Source: Eulemur rufifrons
Taxonomy: Eukaryota; Chordata; Mammalia; Primates; Lemuridae
Reading direction: 5' to 3'
Assembly (NCBI RefSeq): GCF_041146395.1
Contig: NC_090989.1
Coordinates: forward strand, 249,850,843-249,914,842
Length of the DNA: 64,000 nucleotides
The notes below the pieces were generated by a model. It was not told the DNA's origin, did not search any database, and was given only the letters and a program-made list of their open reading frames with translations. Made by a program: the position numbers and the translations under genes. Positions 9,955 through 19,795 of the stretch are shown here, piece after piece (the first letter of the stretch is position 1; each line of letters starts with the position of its first letter).

Positions 9955-10860
9955 TCTTTTTATTACTAAGGTAAAATATGTTTCTTATGGAAACTTGAAA
10001 AACACAAAGTACCTTGAGTGTGCACACTATCAACAGCACGCAATGATCCAGATATAAATACAGAAAACATGAAGGTATTTATGTTATCCTTCTAGCATTT
10101 TATGAATGCATAAAATGTAAACAAATAAAATGTAGTTAAGATTATATTGCCTTTATTTTAATTTTCATTTAATCTTATTTTGTAAGGATTTTTCAATATC
10201 TTTAAATATCCTTCTAAAACTCTAGCTACACAAGTTTATTTAAATAATCTATTGTTTGACATTTACATTTTTTCTAATTTTAATCTATTGTGAATTATCT
10301 TTCAGTGAATGTGATTTCATACACATCTTTACAAAATAAATGGAATTAATGGTTCTTAGAATAGTATGAGATTTTTGTAAATACAGGCAAATTTATCTCC
10401 ATATTTTTAATAGTTTATATTCTCAATGGTAGAGTATGAGGATGTCAATTTTTTCTAACCTCTGCTAGCATTGGATATTAACGTGTACACATTTTTTTTG
10501 TCTGTTTGACATATAAAAAAAGGCAAAATTTTATTTACTGCTTCAATTTACATTTTAAAAATCTATTGCCAGTGAATACTCCATTTATGTATTTTTGACT
10601 TAAGATGAATATTGCGTGCCTATTTGATGCCAAATATATTGCCAATAAAATATTTTATTTATTTAGTTATTAAGGTCTTGCTATTAACCATCATTTGTAT
10701 TTCTCCTGTTGTGATTTTCAATTTTTGTTGCACAATTTGTATTAAAATGTTTGCTTTTTCCCTGAATGCTTTGTAACAATGTCTAATATAGAATACCAAC
10801 TCTTTGTCCATCATATAGCCTAGCCTGCTATTATTGTTCTTGTTTTGTGTGCTTTTTAAT
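9955..10860 (-). mobile_element. old L1M (L1ME-type) LINE remnant
   Basis: On the plus strand the antisense motifs run in order: '...cttttagcattttatgaa' type, 'ctattgtttgacatttacat', 'gtgaattatctttcagtgaa', 'ctctgctagcattggatatt', 'tttgtccatcatatagcc'. These are the successive hallmarks of an old L1 3' region read in reverse. The sequence is very A+T rich and decayed. Confidence 0.55.
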
Positions 10861-10879
10861 AATATTTATTTATAAATTA

Positions 10880-11245
10880 ATATTTTTATTTTACAAAAAA
10901 ATGCATTTTTAGGAAGTTAACAAAATACAAAAAACTAAATAGCACAGATAAAAATTCTCTACCTAGAGCTTTCCACTAGAAATATTTTTATAAACAAATA
11001 TATTTTGCACATTTACCTATGTGGTTTATGTAAGTGCGATCATAATGCACATTATTTTTCAATATTTTCCATTAAAATAATATGTTTTGTGGGTCTTTCC
11101 ATCTCAAGAAACATTCTTTCTTCATAATGGCCACATTGCAGTATAGGCCTACATCATACTTTGATTAATCTCTCAACAACGAATATATTTTTCACTATAA
11201 TAAGCAACACTACCATCAACTTCCTAGCATGTTTATTTTTCTGTA
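10880..11245 (-). mobile_element. second old L1M remnant of the same type
   Basis: The motif order of the preceding element's first part is repeated ('gcatttttaggaagttaa', 'gtgggtctttccatctcaag', 'cataatggccacattgcagt', 'aataagcaacactacc'). It is therefore a separate or duplicated old L1M copy rather than a continuation. Confidence 0.5.
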
Positions 11246-11630
11246 TTTACCTGATTGCTTTATTGTTGAACATATAATTAAAGCAACCCATAGGGATTTT
11301 GATTGGGATTGAAATTGATAACTTTACCAGAAATTAAAATTTTGAGGTTAAATACTCTTTTGAAAGATCTGTTAGTAAATTTTATGTAGTGCTATCTTTA
11401 TAAGCCACATTTATATCATAGGTCCAAAGTATCATGGAGATAATTTTACTTTTTATTTTTCTGAGCCAATTTTTAAAGTTATATATTTCATCATGTTATA
11501 GAATATTAATTTTTTAGTAGTAAATAAAAATTATTAAGTTAAAATAAGTAATAATAGTAATTTATATAATTATATTATCATTTCAAATATTAGAACTAAT
11601 ATTTTCTAATTACTAACAAAAGTAAATTAG
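11246..11630. other. A+T-rich sequence, no recognised feature
   Basis: No open frame. Over 75 percent A+T by eye, with many 'taat' and 'atta' words. Confidence 0.45.
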
Positions 11631-12550
11631 TGCAGGCTATTGTTTGGATATTTGACCCTCCAAACCTCATGCTAAAATTTGATCTCCAATGTTGGAAGTG
11701 GGGTCTTTTTTTTTTTTTTTAATTTCAGCATATGATGCGGGTACAAAAGTTTAGGTTACGTATATTGCCCTTGCCCCTGCCCCCGAATCAGAGCTTCAAG
11801 CGTGTCCAACCCCTAGACGGTGCACATTGCACTCATTATGTATACACCCATCCCCTCGCCCCCTCTCATCTCCCTGACACCTGATTAATGTTATTCCTAA
11901 ATGTGCTCTTAGGTGATGATCAAGGAATCCAATTTGATGGTGAGTACATGTGGTGCTTATTTTTCCATTCTTGGGATACTTCACTTAGTAGAATGGGTTC
12001 CAGTTCTATCCAGGAAAATACAAGAGGTGCTATATCACTATTGTTTCTTCTAGCTGAGAAGTACTCCATGGTATACATATACCACATTTTATTAATCCAC
12101 TCATGTATTGATGGGCACTTGGGGTGTTTCTACATCTTTGCAATTGTGAATTGTGCTGCTATAAACATTCGAGTGGTGGGGTCTTATTGGAGGTATTTGG
12201 GTCTTAGAGGCAGATCCCTTATGAATGGCTTGGTGCCATCCTTGCATGAGTTCACTCTCTATTAGTTCCAGTGAGAGCTCCCCCTGCTGGTTGTTAAAAA
12301 GAGCCTGATACCTTCCCCCTCACTCTCTCTTGCTTCCTCTCTCACCACGTGATCTGCACACTCCAGCTCCCCTTCACCTTCTGCCATGAGTGGAAGCTTC
12401 CTGAGGCTTCCTTCTCATCAGAAGCAGATCCTGGCAATATGCTTCTAACCAGCCTGAGGAACTGTGAGCTAAATGCACCTCTTTTCTTTATAAATTAACC
12501 AGTACCAGTCTCAGGTATTCCTTTTTAACAACACAGATGGACTAAGTGCA
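11631..12550 (+). mobile_element. ERVL-MaLR-type solo LTR, split by an L1
   Basis: The left part (11631-11707) and right part (12186-12550) join into one LTR of about 440 bases. It starts 'tgcaggctattgtttggata' and has 'ccctgctggttgttaaaaag', 'tctcaccacgtgatctgc', 'ttctgccatgagtggaagc' and 'cctcttttctttataaatta' (polyadenylation region), ending 'gactaagtgca'. This order is that of mammalian MaLR LTRs (MST/MLT1 group); the subfamily is not resolved. No internal gag/pol region is seen. A minus-strand L1 fragment interrupts it after 'gtggggtctt'. Confidence 0.7.
11698..12185 (-). mobile_element. 5'-truncated L1 insertion (lemur-type) with 10-bp target-site duplication
   Basis: Reading the minus strand: the end of ORF2, a 3' UTR with 'tttgtacccgcatcatatgc', then an A tail seen as T16-type at 11706-11720. 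It is flanked by 'gtggggtctt' at 11698-11707 and 12176-12185, and removing it restores the host LTR. The plus-strand frame at 11888-12265 is an antisense shadow and runs into the LTR. Confidence 0.88.
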
Positions 12551-13020
12551 TTTACTCTGACCTATTCAACTGAATTCATGTTTTACTTCCTCACATTTCC
12601 CTCCTCTCATCTATTGTTTTATTAGATATATATTCTCAGAACTTGGTTATTTCAGCTTTCTTCTCTGGGTGCAATGAAGCTGCAGCCAAGAGGAAGTTTT
12701 CACCATCTTTTCTCTTGTCTAATTTCAGCTAAGGGTACAGCAGGGAGCAAAGCTTTCCCTCCTTCCTGGCTCTACTTCCTTTTTGCCAGGCGAATTTCAG
12801 ATGCTTACATATATTACCTTTGTGTGAAGTTCTTATCCCTGGAGGAACAAATACAGATGCTTTGGAATAGTGAAAAAACTCTTTGGTAAAAGTGTCCCAG
12901 TAGCTCATTTGACTAATGAATAACCTTGGTCTTTAAGCCTTACTCTGCAAATTGGGGAATGTCCATATGTTTTTTTGCTTAATTTCCTCTAAATCTGTGG
13001 CATTACCCAACATGCTTTCT
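12551..13020. other. unique sequence, no recognised feature
   Basis: Contains a 71-codon plus-strand frame at 12674-12889 with no recognisable domain. Nothing else seen. Confidence 0.45.
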
Positions 13021-13184
13021 TAGTGGAAGTCCAAGATCCTCTCATTCTGTTTGCTCAAATTGCTGATTTGAAATCTACTATGTTCTCATCCCCATCTCTG
13101 GTTGGCAATCTGAGATATAAGAACAAAGGATGAATGGATGGAGACATTTTTGTCTTGTATTTATTCTGGTCTTTTGAGCTCAAA
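13021..13184 (+). repeat. copy A of an unidentified duplicated segment (about 165 bp)
   Basis: It matches 15170-15335 in the same orientation. Shared blocks include 'gctcaaattgctgatttxaa', 'aatctactatgtt', 'tttttgtcttgtatttatt' and 'cttttgagctcaaa', with scattered substitutions and small indels (roughly four of five bases agree by eye). I do not recognise it as a named repeat. It may be a local duplication or two members of an uncatalogued family. Confidence 0.85.
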
Positions 13185-13549
13185 ATCATTTTTCCATCCT
13201 GATATTTAATAGAATAATGAATTGGGAACAGTGAAAACCTCATTACAGAATTTCTTTTAAAAATGTATATGTATTGTTTTGTAATAACATGGAGCACACA
13301 GCCAAATCATGAAGAATCAAGCTGTGGGCAGAAGGCTTTATTTGAACCAAGGGGAGAATGTATGACAGATCTTGAGGTAGGTTCTAATTAGAAAATCTTC
13401 AACGTAGTAGCTCTCTACTCTCATTGAACTTAGAGTCTAGTAGGAAATATACATAAATTACTAATAAATTAAAAGTCTATGTGATAAATGCTAAGGTGGG
13501 GAGAGTTTATTCAATCATAAGAATAAAAAGTTCTGGGAATCTAAGGTAC
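13185..13549. other. unique sequence, no recognised feature
   Basis: No coding or repeat signal that I can name. Confidence 0.4.
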
Positions 13550-13672
13550 AACATAAGTGGTGATGGATGTGTTCATGAATTTAATTGTGATAATCATTAC
13601 ACAATGTATACATATATAAAATCACCATGTTGTACACTCTGACTCTATATAGTCTTAATTTGTCAACATTTT
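13550..13672 (+). mobile_element. L1MB-type 3' end fragment
   Basis: The typical end of a mammalian L1MA/L1MB: 'tggatgtgttcatgaattta', 'attgtgataatcattacaca', 'atgtatacatatataaaatc', 'accatgttgtacac'. Confidence 0.65.
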
Positions 13673-14037
13673 TATTTGTTTTACATAAATAATTTTTAAT
13701 AATTAGGAAAAGTTTACAGTGCAATGAGAGCATAATGTAGAAGTGGAACATGTAACTCAGATTTGTGATATCAGAAGCAATTTCACAGACAATTTCAGAC
13801 CTGATGAGTCAAGGACAGCCAAACTGAGTGGAATAAGGGTGTACAGCAAAATGTGGCAAGCAGACCTTGCAAAGTCTTATCCCAAGATTCAGAGACTCTT
13901 TATGCTAATCCTTCCTTAATGTGGAAAGGTTGAACATAATAAAGAGCATGTTGCTATGAGTCTTGGGCCATTCCATCATAAGAGAAAATACATTGTGCTC
14001 TTACATTTTTATTATATTTTTTCTCTTCGAGAACTTC
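13673..14037. other. unique sequence, no recognised feature
   Basis: No open frame or named repeat seen. Confidence 0.4.
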
Positions 14038-14403
14038 AATTAAATTCTTTTTTTTTTTTTTTTTTTTTTTAGACAGAGTCTTGCTTTGTTGCCCTGGCTA
14101 GAGTGAGTGCCGTGGCGTCAGCCTAGCTCACAGCAACCTCAAACTCCTGGGCTTAAGCGATCCAACTGCCTCAGCCTCCCGAGTAGCTGGGACTACAGGC
14201 ATGTGCCACCATGCCCGGCTAGTTTTTTCTATATATATTTTAGTTGTCCATATAATTTCTTTCTATTTTTAGTAGAGACGGGGTCTCGCTCTTGCTCAGG
14301 CTGGTCTCGAACTCCTGACCTTGAGCGATCCACCCGCCTCGGCCTCCCAGAGTGCTAGGATTACAGGCGTGAGCTACCGCACCCGGCCTAATTAAATTCT
14401 TTT
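14038..14403 (-). mobile_element. Alu SINE, lemur subfamily, full length
   Basis: Full dimeric Alu on the minus strand, ending at 'acccggcc' (14388), with the A tail read as T at 14049-14070. It carries the lemur linker (seen as 'tttttctatatatattttag') and the right-monomer variant 'gagtgagtgccgtggcgtca'. Target-site duplication 'aattaaattctttt' at 14038-14051 and 14390-14403 is perfect, which indicates recent insertion. RNA polymerase III A and B boxes lie in the left monomer, as in all Alus. Confidence 0.95.
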
Positions 14404-15169
14404 ATATGTGATTCAGTTCTCTGATGAAATACTAAAATGTGTCATGTAATTTCTTAGACATAACAATCATAGTTATTTTTAAATCAATCAAGATCTTATG
14501 TGAATATGTTTCTATATTCTCTTGGTTTTTAGTCAATTGTTCTCTTCCGCTGGCATGCCAGCTAATTTTTGAGTAAATACTGGACATTATGAGTCAAAAA
14601 TAATTATAGAGATAATTTAAGCTCTGGGTGATATCACCTTTGTCTAGACAAGATGTGTTTTGTTTCTGGCAGGCAATTTGGCTAGTGGAAGATAATCTTA
14701 ATCTAATCTGGGATTGAGCTGATTTGAATCTTGGTTTCATTCTTGGTGAGTCTAGTCCATTTCTAGAATTAGAGAAATTCCTATGGCATAGCCCTTTGTT
14801 TGCCTCAACTGAAAACCTATATTGTTTTTTATGTTCCCTCCTAGCTGACCTTGCCAAAACTCTAATTTTTGCTTTCTCTTCCAAAAGTTCTGTTCAGTGT
14901 CTTAGGGTCTAGAATTGCCACTTATAAATTGGCAGATATTATAAAGGGATAAACAGGTGAATGTCAAGTTCAACTTAATGCATGCTTTAAGTGTTTGCAA
15001 ACATAAATTTTAAAATACTCTACCCAACTTTTCTAGTTGTTCTCAGTGGTACTGTGCTATTGTTAGAAGGTAAAATCATAATCTCTTCCCCTTTAAATTT
15101 TTTTGGTAACATTAGTTCAATTAACTATTAACCTACTATTAACTATTGTCTTTTTTATAGAGTACCACA
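14404..15169. other. unique sequence, no recognised feature
   Basis: A 96-codon minus frame (14594-14884) and a 62-codon plus frame overlap. Neither has recognisable motifs. Confidence 0.45.
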
Positions 15170-15335
15170 TAGTAGAAGTCCAAAATCCCTTCATTCTCTT
15201 TGCTCAAATTGCTGATTTTAAATCTACTATGTTTTCATCCCCATATCTACGGTTGGCACTGTGAGATACAAGGCCATAAAGAGAATGGATGGAGATATTT
15301 TTGTCTTGTATTTATTTTGATCTTTTGAGCTCAAA
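15170..15335 (+). repeat. copy B of the unidentified duplicated segment
   Basis: Direct-orientation partner of 13021-13184. Similarity begins at 'tagtagaagtccaaaatccc' and ends at 'gagctcaaa', after which the two loci differ completely. No A tail, terminal inverted repeat or target-site duplication is apparent at either copy. Confidence 0.85.
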
Positions 15336-15469
15336 TCACACTGCTACTTTTTCTGCCTGCATGAAGTAAGGACTGAACTCTTCAAAAATAATTCAAATAA
15401 TCAGAAAATTTTTTAAAATTCAGATGACTATGGGCATATCCATTAAATAACATACATTTGACTAAGTCC

Positions 15470-15560
15470 GTTTTTGCTACTGTGGTTTCCCCAGCATCTA
15501 GTACAGAGCTGATACTGAAGAGTCTATCAATAAGCATTTGTTGAGTGAATACATAAGTAA
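15470..15560 (+). repeat. L2 LINE 3' end
   Basis: 'ccccagcatctagtacagag' ... 'caataagcatttgttgagtg' 'aataca' is the L2 terminal motif. Confidence 0.65.
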
Positions 15561-15869
15561 TAACAGAGTGTGATAACCTATTGCTAAAGGCATATTGAGT
15601 TAGTTACTTTGCCCATAAAGTATTCATTAACTAATTTTTATAATGATGACAAATCCTACAATGGAAAAGTGTGGTGTCACTTTAATAATTTTCCAGTTGG
15701 GTATACTATTAAAATGGGAATGTTTTTAAAACTCAATTTGGTACACTCAAGAAGGGGCTTTCTGTAAAACCTTGCTCCATATTAAAATACTGATACTTCC
15801 TTAGCATAGCATTAATTCCTACATTCAATTCCATGGGTACCATCTCCTTCCTACTTGGAATTCTTCTTC
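15561..15869. other. unique sequence, no recognised feature
   Basis: I see nothing coding or repetitive that I can name. Confidence 0.4.
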
Positions 15870-16000
15870 ATCAAGTGTCAAGAAATGCATAGTTCACTGG
15901 ACTGGGGGTCTAGCAAGCTGGGTGTGATTCTTGGCTCTGCTGCTTACAGACTGTGTGTCACAGGAGAACCTGACTTATCTCTAAGGCCATTTTGTCATTT
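15870..16000 (+). repeat. MIR SINE, 5' and core part
   Basis: 'gttcactggactgggggtc', 'gtgtgattcttggctctgct', 'gcttacagactgtgtgtcac' matches the MIR head and core. The 3' half is not recognisable. Confidence 0.65.
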
Positions 16001-17065
16001 CTACTCTGGACATCATAAAACAACAAGACTGTTTTGAGAATTTTTGTGATTGTTTTTCTCCTAGGGTACATCATATCATAGGCAATATTTAAATATTAGT
16101 TATCTTTTTTAGCACAAGTAAAGGAATTTTTTACTTTACTTTTTGTAACATGGCTTTGAGCAAAGTATGTTAGAAAATAAAGCTCTATCAATGTAAACAA
16201 GGATGGTCAACTTTTATTATATTTATAATGGATAAAAGCATATATTACCCAGTACAACAGTACAAGTATCAAGAAATGTGCTTGCCCCATTGACAAAATA
16301 TCTTTATGATACCCCTTGCTGCTTCACAGGCTCCCAATATAGACTGTACCCTCATTTGTTGCAGAAATTCTATGATATGGCCAGCATCAATAGACATGTC
16401 CCTTCACCCTGTAACATGCGTAAACTTCCCCTTTCTCAAAAGCACAAATCTTCACAAAAACAAATAACTTGAAGATAGAGGATTATCATTAGGTCCAGAG
16501 ATAAGCAGCTGTTCCTCAGACATTTCCAGACATTGAAGTAGATATAATATAAATATTCACCTCCCTTTGCAGCATAGGAACATGACCACTGGTACCTCCC
16601 TCAGCAATATGCAAGATGACCACTTCCATCTCCCCACTCTGCCCCACTGTCTACCTTGCTCTTCCAAGGCAATCACTCTACATCAAAAAAATGCAACATG
16701 ATAGCATCTGTTCTACTTTATCAATGTCTTTGTTAAATTTCACTAAGTCCTAAAGAGCCTTCCCTTTATACTACACATCCTTTCTCTCTATTCTTTACAA
16801 ATGCATAAACTCTCCTTTCATATGTAGGTAATCTTGAAAAGGAATATTGCTAGAATGATACTGACCTGGACAGGAGTGCTGGGGTGAGTATTTGGGGACA
16901 GTCTCGAGACTCTAAAGTTGTGTAGATTTACACAGGTTCTCAGGATATCAGGATGCCTGGGTGCTTGCTCCAAAGCCAAGAACTACAAGAAGCTATTGGA
17001 TCTGTCTTCTCTCCTCAGGCATAGGTCATTCATTATTGAAGGTAGGGAAATATTTTAGATTAAAA
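16001..17065. other. unique sequence, no recognised feature
   Basis: There is a 64-codon plus frame at 16278-16472 without recognisable motifs. I see no repeat I can name. Confidence 0.45.
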
Positions 17066-17454
<389 letters not shown>

Positions 17455-17659
17455 TGAAAACCTGAAAATATCTGTGACTCCTTTAACAAAGAAAATATGC
17501 ATATTCAAAGTTTCATACTCTATATCAACAAATAAAATTTCTGATCTGAGACATTTAAAGGTGCATGATTCCCAGGACAAGGGCTGTGGCAGACTTTGAG
17601 TTGCCACCTTATAACTTTTATTTTGGAAAGTAGAACATGAGCACCAGAGAGAAATTCCA

Positions 17660-17763
17660 AGAGGCAGTATGGTCTAATGGACTGAGCATTGGCCTTATAG
17701 ACAAGGAGACAAAGATTCAGTTTCTATAGCAGTAACTTACCAGCTGAGTGACTTATCTTAACG
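17660..17763 (+). repeat. MIR SINE, first arm of an inverted pair
   Basis: The MIR head and core are seen as 'gcagtatggtctaatggact', 'cagtaacttaccagctgagt', 'gacttatctta'. It stops where the next, opposite-strand MIR begins. Confidence 0.65.
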
Positions 17764-17885
17764 ATTTTTATAAATGAGAAAACTAGATTCAACGAGCTTA
17801 AGTAATTTGCCAAAGTTTATAAAGAGTAAATTATGAACTCATATCTGACAGGCTCCAAATCCATATTCTTTTTATTATGTTATAC
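17764..17885 (-). repeat. MIR SINE, second arm of an inverted pair
   Basis: The reverse MIR core is seen as 'tataaatgagaaaactagat', 'gagcttaagtaatttgccaa', 'gaactcatatctgacaggc'. Together with 17660-17763 it forms a head-outward inverted pair that could fold into a long imperfect hairpin in RNA. Confidence 0.65.
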
Positions 17886-18180
17886 TGATCAACAAAATAG
17901 GAAAAGCTAAGATGACTTTTTCTTCTCATTAACTCTAAGCCCATAAACCTGCCATTTACAAGTTGTGACTGAGATAGAGAACATTGTGACCAGAGCACAC
18001 ATTTAGACTGTTTGATGTCTAAGTAGAGTGAGTCCTGGGCTCTGGAGTAAGAAGTTCCAGAAGTTTGGAACAAGTAATCTTTACTTAAACAGAGGAAAGA
18101 ACACTACGCTTCCATTACGTGGTGCTTGACAGGAGAGAGTATTCTGATGTTATTTCTTCCAATTTGTCTCAATTAATTCA

Positions 18181-18411
18181 GATTGAGTATCCCTTATCCA
18201 GAATGCGTGGAACCAGAAGTGTTTCAGATTTCAGATTTTTTTTTCAGATTCTGGAATAGTTGCATTATATTCAGCATTACTAATCTGAAATGCAAAATCT
18301 GAAATGCTCCAAGAAGCATTTTCTTTGAGTGTCATGTCAGGGCTCAAAAAGTTTTGGATTTTGGAGCATTTCAGATTTGGGATTTTTAGATTAGGGATAC
18401 TCAATCTATTC
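18181..18411. mobile_element. non-autonomous DNA transposon with terminal inverted repeats (MER2/Tigger-like)
   Basis: The left end 'gattgagtatcccttatcc' (18181) and right end 'attagggatactcaatc' (18393-18409) are inverted copies. Inner segments ('gtgtttcagatttcagattt' and 'aatctgaaatgcaaaatctg') are also palindromic. The 'gagtatcccttatcc...accagaagtgttt' start matches a pogo/Tigger-type element I remember as MER2. At about 230 bases it has no transposase. Exact subfamily is uncertain. Confidence 0.75.
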
Positions 18412-18473
18412 CAACCATTATATTTTATACTCAATGTTGATGCATAGCTGTTTCAGTAAGGTAGTCTGCTTTG

Positions 18474-18502
18474 TAAAAAAAAAAAAAAAAAATACATATA
18501 TA
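18474..18502 (+). repeat. A-rich simple repeat
   Basis: About 19 A residues followed by 'tacatatatat'. Confidence 0.8.
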
Positions 18503-18609
18503 TCTTTAAATGATTCAATAAAAAGTAGAAAAGTAAGCAACTGCATTTCTTATATATAAACTACTACTTTAAATATGACCAAAGTAAAAGTGGCTTCTGT
18601 ATGTCTGAA

Positions 18610-18785
18610 GAATAATCGCCAGATTTATTATGGCTGAGGTCAGTTCCCAGTTCTCCCAATTATTAGTTGGATGACCTTGGGCATGTAACTGAACTGTGCC
18701 TCAATTCCCTCGCCTATAAAATAAAGATGGTATTTCCCTCACAAAATATTTATTTGGTGATTAGGTAAAATAATCTATTATAGAA
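18610..18785 (+). repeat. MIR SINE
   Basis: 'cccaattattagttggatga', 'ccttgggcatgtaactgaac', 'tgtgcctcaattccctcgcc', 'tataaaataaagatggtatt' follows MIR core to 3' part. Confidence 0.7.
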
Positions 18786-19624
18786 GGAGGACTGATGAAT
18801 TTGAACATGAAAATTATGCTAGACGTTTCTATGTATAGAGGTTGTATCAAAATGTCAATACAAAGCTGATTTTCTGTCTTAGTAAACAGCTATCCCATCT
18901 TGACGTGCAGAGTTCTAGGCAGGGGGTGTACCAACTTGCACTTGCAGTTCAGGGGTACCCTGGAACAGAAGAAACTGAGATACTAAGATTTAAAGTTAGT
19001 ATCTTTAAATTGGAGCAAAGCAGGCTAATGCTAATCATTGCTAAGCAGTGGGTAAGGGTAATGGAGTCCCCATTACACTTGGTATTAGAAAAAAAACAAT
19101 CCTATAGACTGACTCTGGCACTAAATCTGAGAGGAGGCAGGGGTATTGGAAGGAAAGAGGAAAAAGAGAGGCCACCCAATCCAGCTTTCCTGGAACAGAC
19201 TTGCACTTTGAGGAGGTGCCTGTACGAGTGACTTAAGACCTTTAACCTCCAAGGACCCAGCCAACTTGCATGGAATTTTCTCTGATGCAGTGTGCACTGT
19301 GCTGTCCTCACTCTGAGAGCTCTTGTGGCAGGACAGGAAGGTGCACTGGCACCTGTTGTGGGAAAAAGTGTAAGCTCAGGTTCAGACATATGGCCTTGAG
19401 TATAACGCTGACCCTTGGGGACAACATTTCCTTGCTTCCTCCTGGTAGAAGAAGCCCTGCCACAAAGATGATTATGCAGACAACACTTTCATTTCAAAGA
19501 AAAGTTCCCTTTAGAGACCTCAGAAGATGATTTATAGATGTGTAGCCTTCAAGAAAATCCAGGTAGCATCAACCACAACAACCATCAATTGCAGCAGGAA
19601 AATTTAGTCTTTAAAACAACCTTT
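18786..19624. other. unique sequence with unusually open frames
   Basis: Plus-strand frames of 129 codons (18842-19231) and 86 codons (19270-19530) lie near each other, with a 95-codon minus frame (19102-19389) between. No domain, signal peptide or splice pattern convinces me that any is an exon. I call it unassigned. Confidence 0.4.
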
Positions 19625-19795
19625 TGAAATCAGCACTATCATTATCATTTTACATACAAGAACGCTGAGACTCAGCAAGGTTAAAAAAATGTACCGGGCT
19701 GATAAGTGGTGGATTTCAGATTGGAAATCAGGTCTGTCTGATTCTAAGCCTCTCATTTAACTCATACTCTACTGCCTTGAAATCACCACTTGACA
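19625..19795 (-). repeat. MIR SINE
   Basis: The reverse MIR reads 'tatcattatcattttacata', 'gctgagactcagcaaggtta', 'gataagtggtggatttcaga', 'ggtctgtctgattctaagcc'. Confidence 0.75.

Noticed and set aside
11888..12265. 125-codon plus-strand frame
   Set aside because: Antisense of an L1 ORF2 end that runs on into the host LTR. Not a gene.
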